Source: Terriglobales bacterium (GTDB lineage: Bacteria; Acidobacteriota; Terriglobia; Terriglobales; Acidobacteriaceae). From it: a stretch of DNA of 61,592 bases. The notes beneath the pieces were generated by a model that was not told the DNA's origin, did no database searches, and was given only the letters and a program-made list of their open reading frames with translations. Within the stretch, counting starts at the first letter, position 1. Each line of letters begins with the position of its first letter. A program made the translations under genes and the position numbers. The stretch lies in NCBI GenBank assembly GCA_035764005.1, contig DASTZZ010000075.1, positions 1 through 61,592 on the forward strand. Reading direction: 5' to 3'. Of this stretch, positions 60,541 through 61,592 are shown in pieces.

Positions 60541-60649
60541 GCGACCGTGGACGAAAGTCCATGGCGTCCACGAAAGTCCACGGCGTCCACAAAGTCCCGG
60601 GCCAGCAGCCAGCAGCCAGAAGCCAGAAGCCAGCAGCTAGCAGCTGCCT
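60541..60649. repeat. tandem repeats between wecB and the convergent phosphoesterase gene
   Basis: First (60554-60597), two units of 19 and 18 nt beginning AAAGTCCAYGGCGTCCAC, plus a third partial unit. Then (60601-60649) seven heptamers: GCCAGCA, GCCAGCA, GCCAGAA, GCCAGAA, GCCAGCA, GCTAGCA, GCTGCCT. The heptamer array ends directly at the last base before the stop codon of the leftward gene. Confidence 0.85.
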
Positions 60650-61592
60650 TCAGCTATTCGCCGTCTCCGCGCCGACATCGCAATTGCCATTCGTAGGCTG
60701 CGAAGGCAGCGACGGAGGCGTCGCCAGATGCGGGGTCGAGAAGTCGAAGAACTCCATCATATCGTCAGCGTTGGCATCGCGCGCCGTAAGCGGCTGCAGC
60801 CCAAAACGGTCCTCGATGAACTTGAGGATGGACGTATGATCCCTCACCACATGCGACACAAAGTGCGGCTTCACCCATGGCGAGACCACCACCAGCGGCA
60901 CCCGCAGACCGCTATGGGCGAAGTCGCCCGAAGGCTCGCCGCAGCAGAGCATGGGCGCGATGTTGTCCGGCTTCGTCAGGCCGGCAGGCTGGACATGGTC
61001 GTAGAATCCCCCAGGCTCATCCCAAGACAAAAAAAAAGCTGACGAATGCCAGCTTGGGCTCACGAGCAGGGCGTTTATTATTTTCGCGACCTCCGCCGCC
61101 CCGGTCTGTATATCGCTCCCCGGATGCTCATCCGCCCCCGCCGACCCTCCGCCGCGATCGATGAACACCACCTGCGGCGTCGTCGACTCCGACTTCACGT
61201 CAGTGAAGTACTGGCTGATGGGGAAGACCTTGCCGCTGTCGCGCTGGTAGGTAGCCCAGTCGGCAAGCGAGTTCGTCTCGTCCACGCGGTAGACGCGCCA
61301 CTTGATTCCCGCCGCGTCCAGCCGATCGAAGATCGTCGCCTGCTGCCATCCACCGCCCGGCGGACTGTCATTATTAATGTGCCCAAACGACGTCGCGGCA
61401 AACAGGTACATGCGATTGGGAATCGTCCGCGTTTCCACCGACGAAAAGTAGCGGTCGCTAGTCCCAAACTGGAACCCAAGCTCGTAGTAGTAGGGCAGGT
61501 CCGTCCAGTCGTAGTAGCCCATCGAGCGCCGCCCGCCCGAGTCGATGCTCGAAGGCAGATAGTTCTGCGTCTCCAGCGGAAACCGGTCCATC
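60650..61592 (-). CDS. phospholipase C/acid phosphatase-like phosphoesterase, C-terminal part (runs off right edge)
   Basis: About 314 residues are visible, open to the window edge, so the N-terminus is missing. Motifs of the phosphoesterase (PLC-A/AcpA) family are FGTSDRYFSSVETRTIPNR, IFDRLDAAGIKWRVY, FFLSWDEPGGFYDHVQPA (metal-binding Asp) and GLRVPLVVVSPWVKP, followed by DHTSILKFIEDRFGL. These enzymes are usually secreted and cleave phosphodiesters or phosphomonoesters. Two Cys in a CCGE segment may form a disulfide or metal site. Direction is leftward, convergent with wecB. Confidence 0.9.
   Translation of the reverse strand, partial: MDRFPLETQNYLPSSIDSGGRRSMGYYDWTDLPYYYELGFQFGTSDRYFSSVETRTIPNRMYLFAATSFGHINNDSPPGGGWQQATIFDRLDAAGIKWRVYRVDETNSLADWATYQRDSGKVFPISQYFTDVKSESTTPQVVFIDRGGGSAGADEHPGSDIQTGAAEVAKIINALLVSPSWHSSAFFLSWDEPGGFYDHVQPAGLTKPDNIAPMLCCGEPSGDFAHSGLRVPLVVVSPWVKPHFVSHVVRDHTSILKFIEDRFGLQPLTARDANADDMMEFFDFSTPHLATPPSLPSQPTNGNCDVGAETANS

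Overview
The window looks like a chromosomal segment from a soil-type Acidobacteriota, probably class Terriglobia. This rests on the gene repertoire (zinc-ribbon Ser/Thr kinase with a multi-TM tail, DUF3536/GH57 protein, DUF4097-type surface protein, many secreted proteins of unknown function, RuvB next to a PyrR-PyrB-PyrC operon) and on the intergenic spaces, which are packed with hairpin-forming repeats. No database search was possible, so the taxonomic call is inference. Base composition looks moderately GC-rich and even throughout. I saw no integrase, transposase, phage gene, rRNA or tRNA.

Layout. 1-9.5 kb: the start of a leftward hydrolase-like gene, a CDF zinc exporter, a SemiSWEET protein, a small basic secreted protein, an OPT peptide transporter, an ABC exporter pair, an outer-membrane-type protein and a PilZ protein. 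9.8-14.3 kb: a DUF4097-type protein, a secreted protein plus NarL-type two-component operon, and a Phd/PIN toxin-antitoxin pair. 14.3-20.8 kb, leftward: Ser/Thr kinase, ThiE and two amino-acid permeases, spaced like one operon. 21-28 kb: a receiver-domain protein with a long disordered tail, a ComEA-like protein, queD and queE, and a secreted protein with three tandem repeats. 28-37 kb: AsmA-family protein, ruvB, pyrR-pyrB-pyrC (4-bp overlaps) and an acyl-CoA mutase whose active-site residues fit isobutyryl-CoA rather than methylmalonyl-CoA. 37-42 kb: secreted propeller-like protein, MoxR ATPase plus DUF4149 protein, a lone OppF/DppF-type ATPase, and a ROK/polyphosphate-glucokinase-like protein. 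42.4-50.4 kb: a three-gene cell-envelope cluster (tiny membrane protein, kinase-like/methyltransferase fusion, membrane-bound alkaline-phosphatase-superfamily enzyme), a GH57/DUF3536 protein and two SDR oxidoreductases. 50.5-61.6 kb: a protein with a Ser/Arg-rich tail, a four-gene operon joining a secreted protein and an orphan peptide-binding protein to an NtrY/NtrC-type pair, an MCE/MlaD protein, WecB, and the C-terminal part of a phospholipase C/acid phosphatase-like protein.

The most striking non-coding signal is a set of short tandem arrays with an exact 7-nt period. Several different heptamer words are used, often as inverted pairs, and the arrays abut start or stop codons (CDF gene, histidine kinase and regulator, queD, queE, mutase, phosphoesterase). 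One array encodes the hydrophobic core of a signal peptide. At least seven other families of inverted repeats fill the remaining gaps, including four copies of a nested 116-146 bp element.

The best candidate for an undescribed protein system is the 42.4-45.6 kb cluster. Its central protein appears to join a kinase-like catalytic loop to a SAM methyltransferase, which recalls chain-capping enzymes of the WbdD type.
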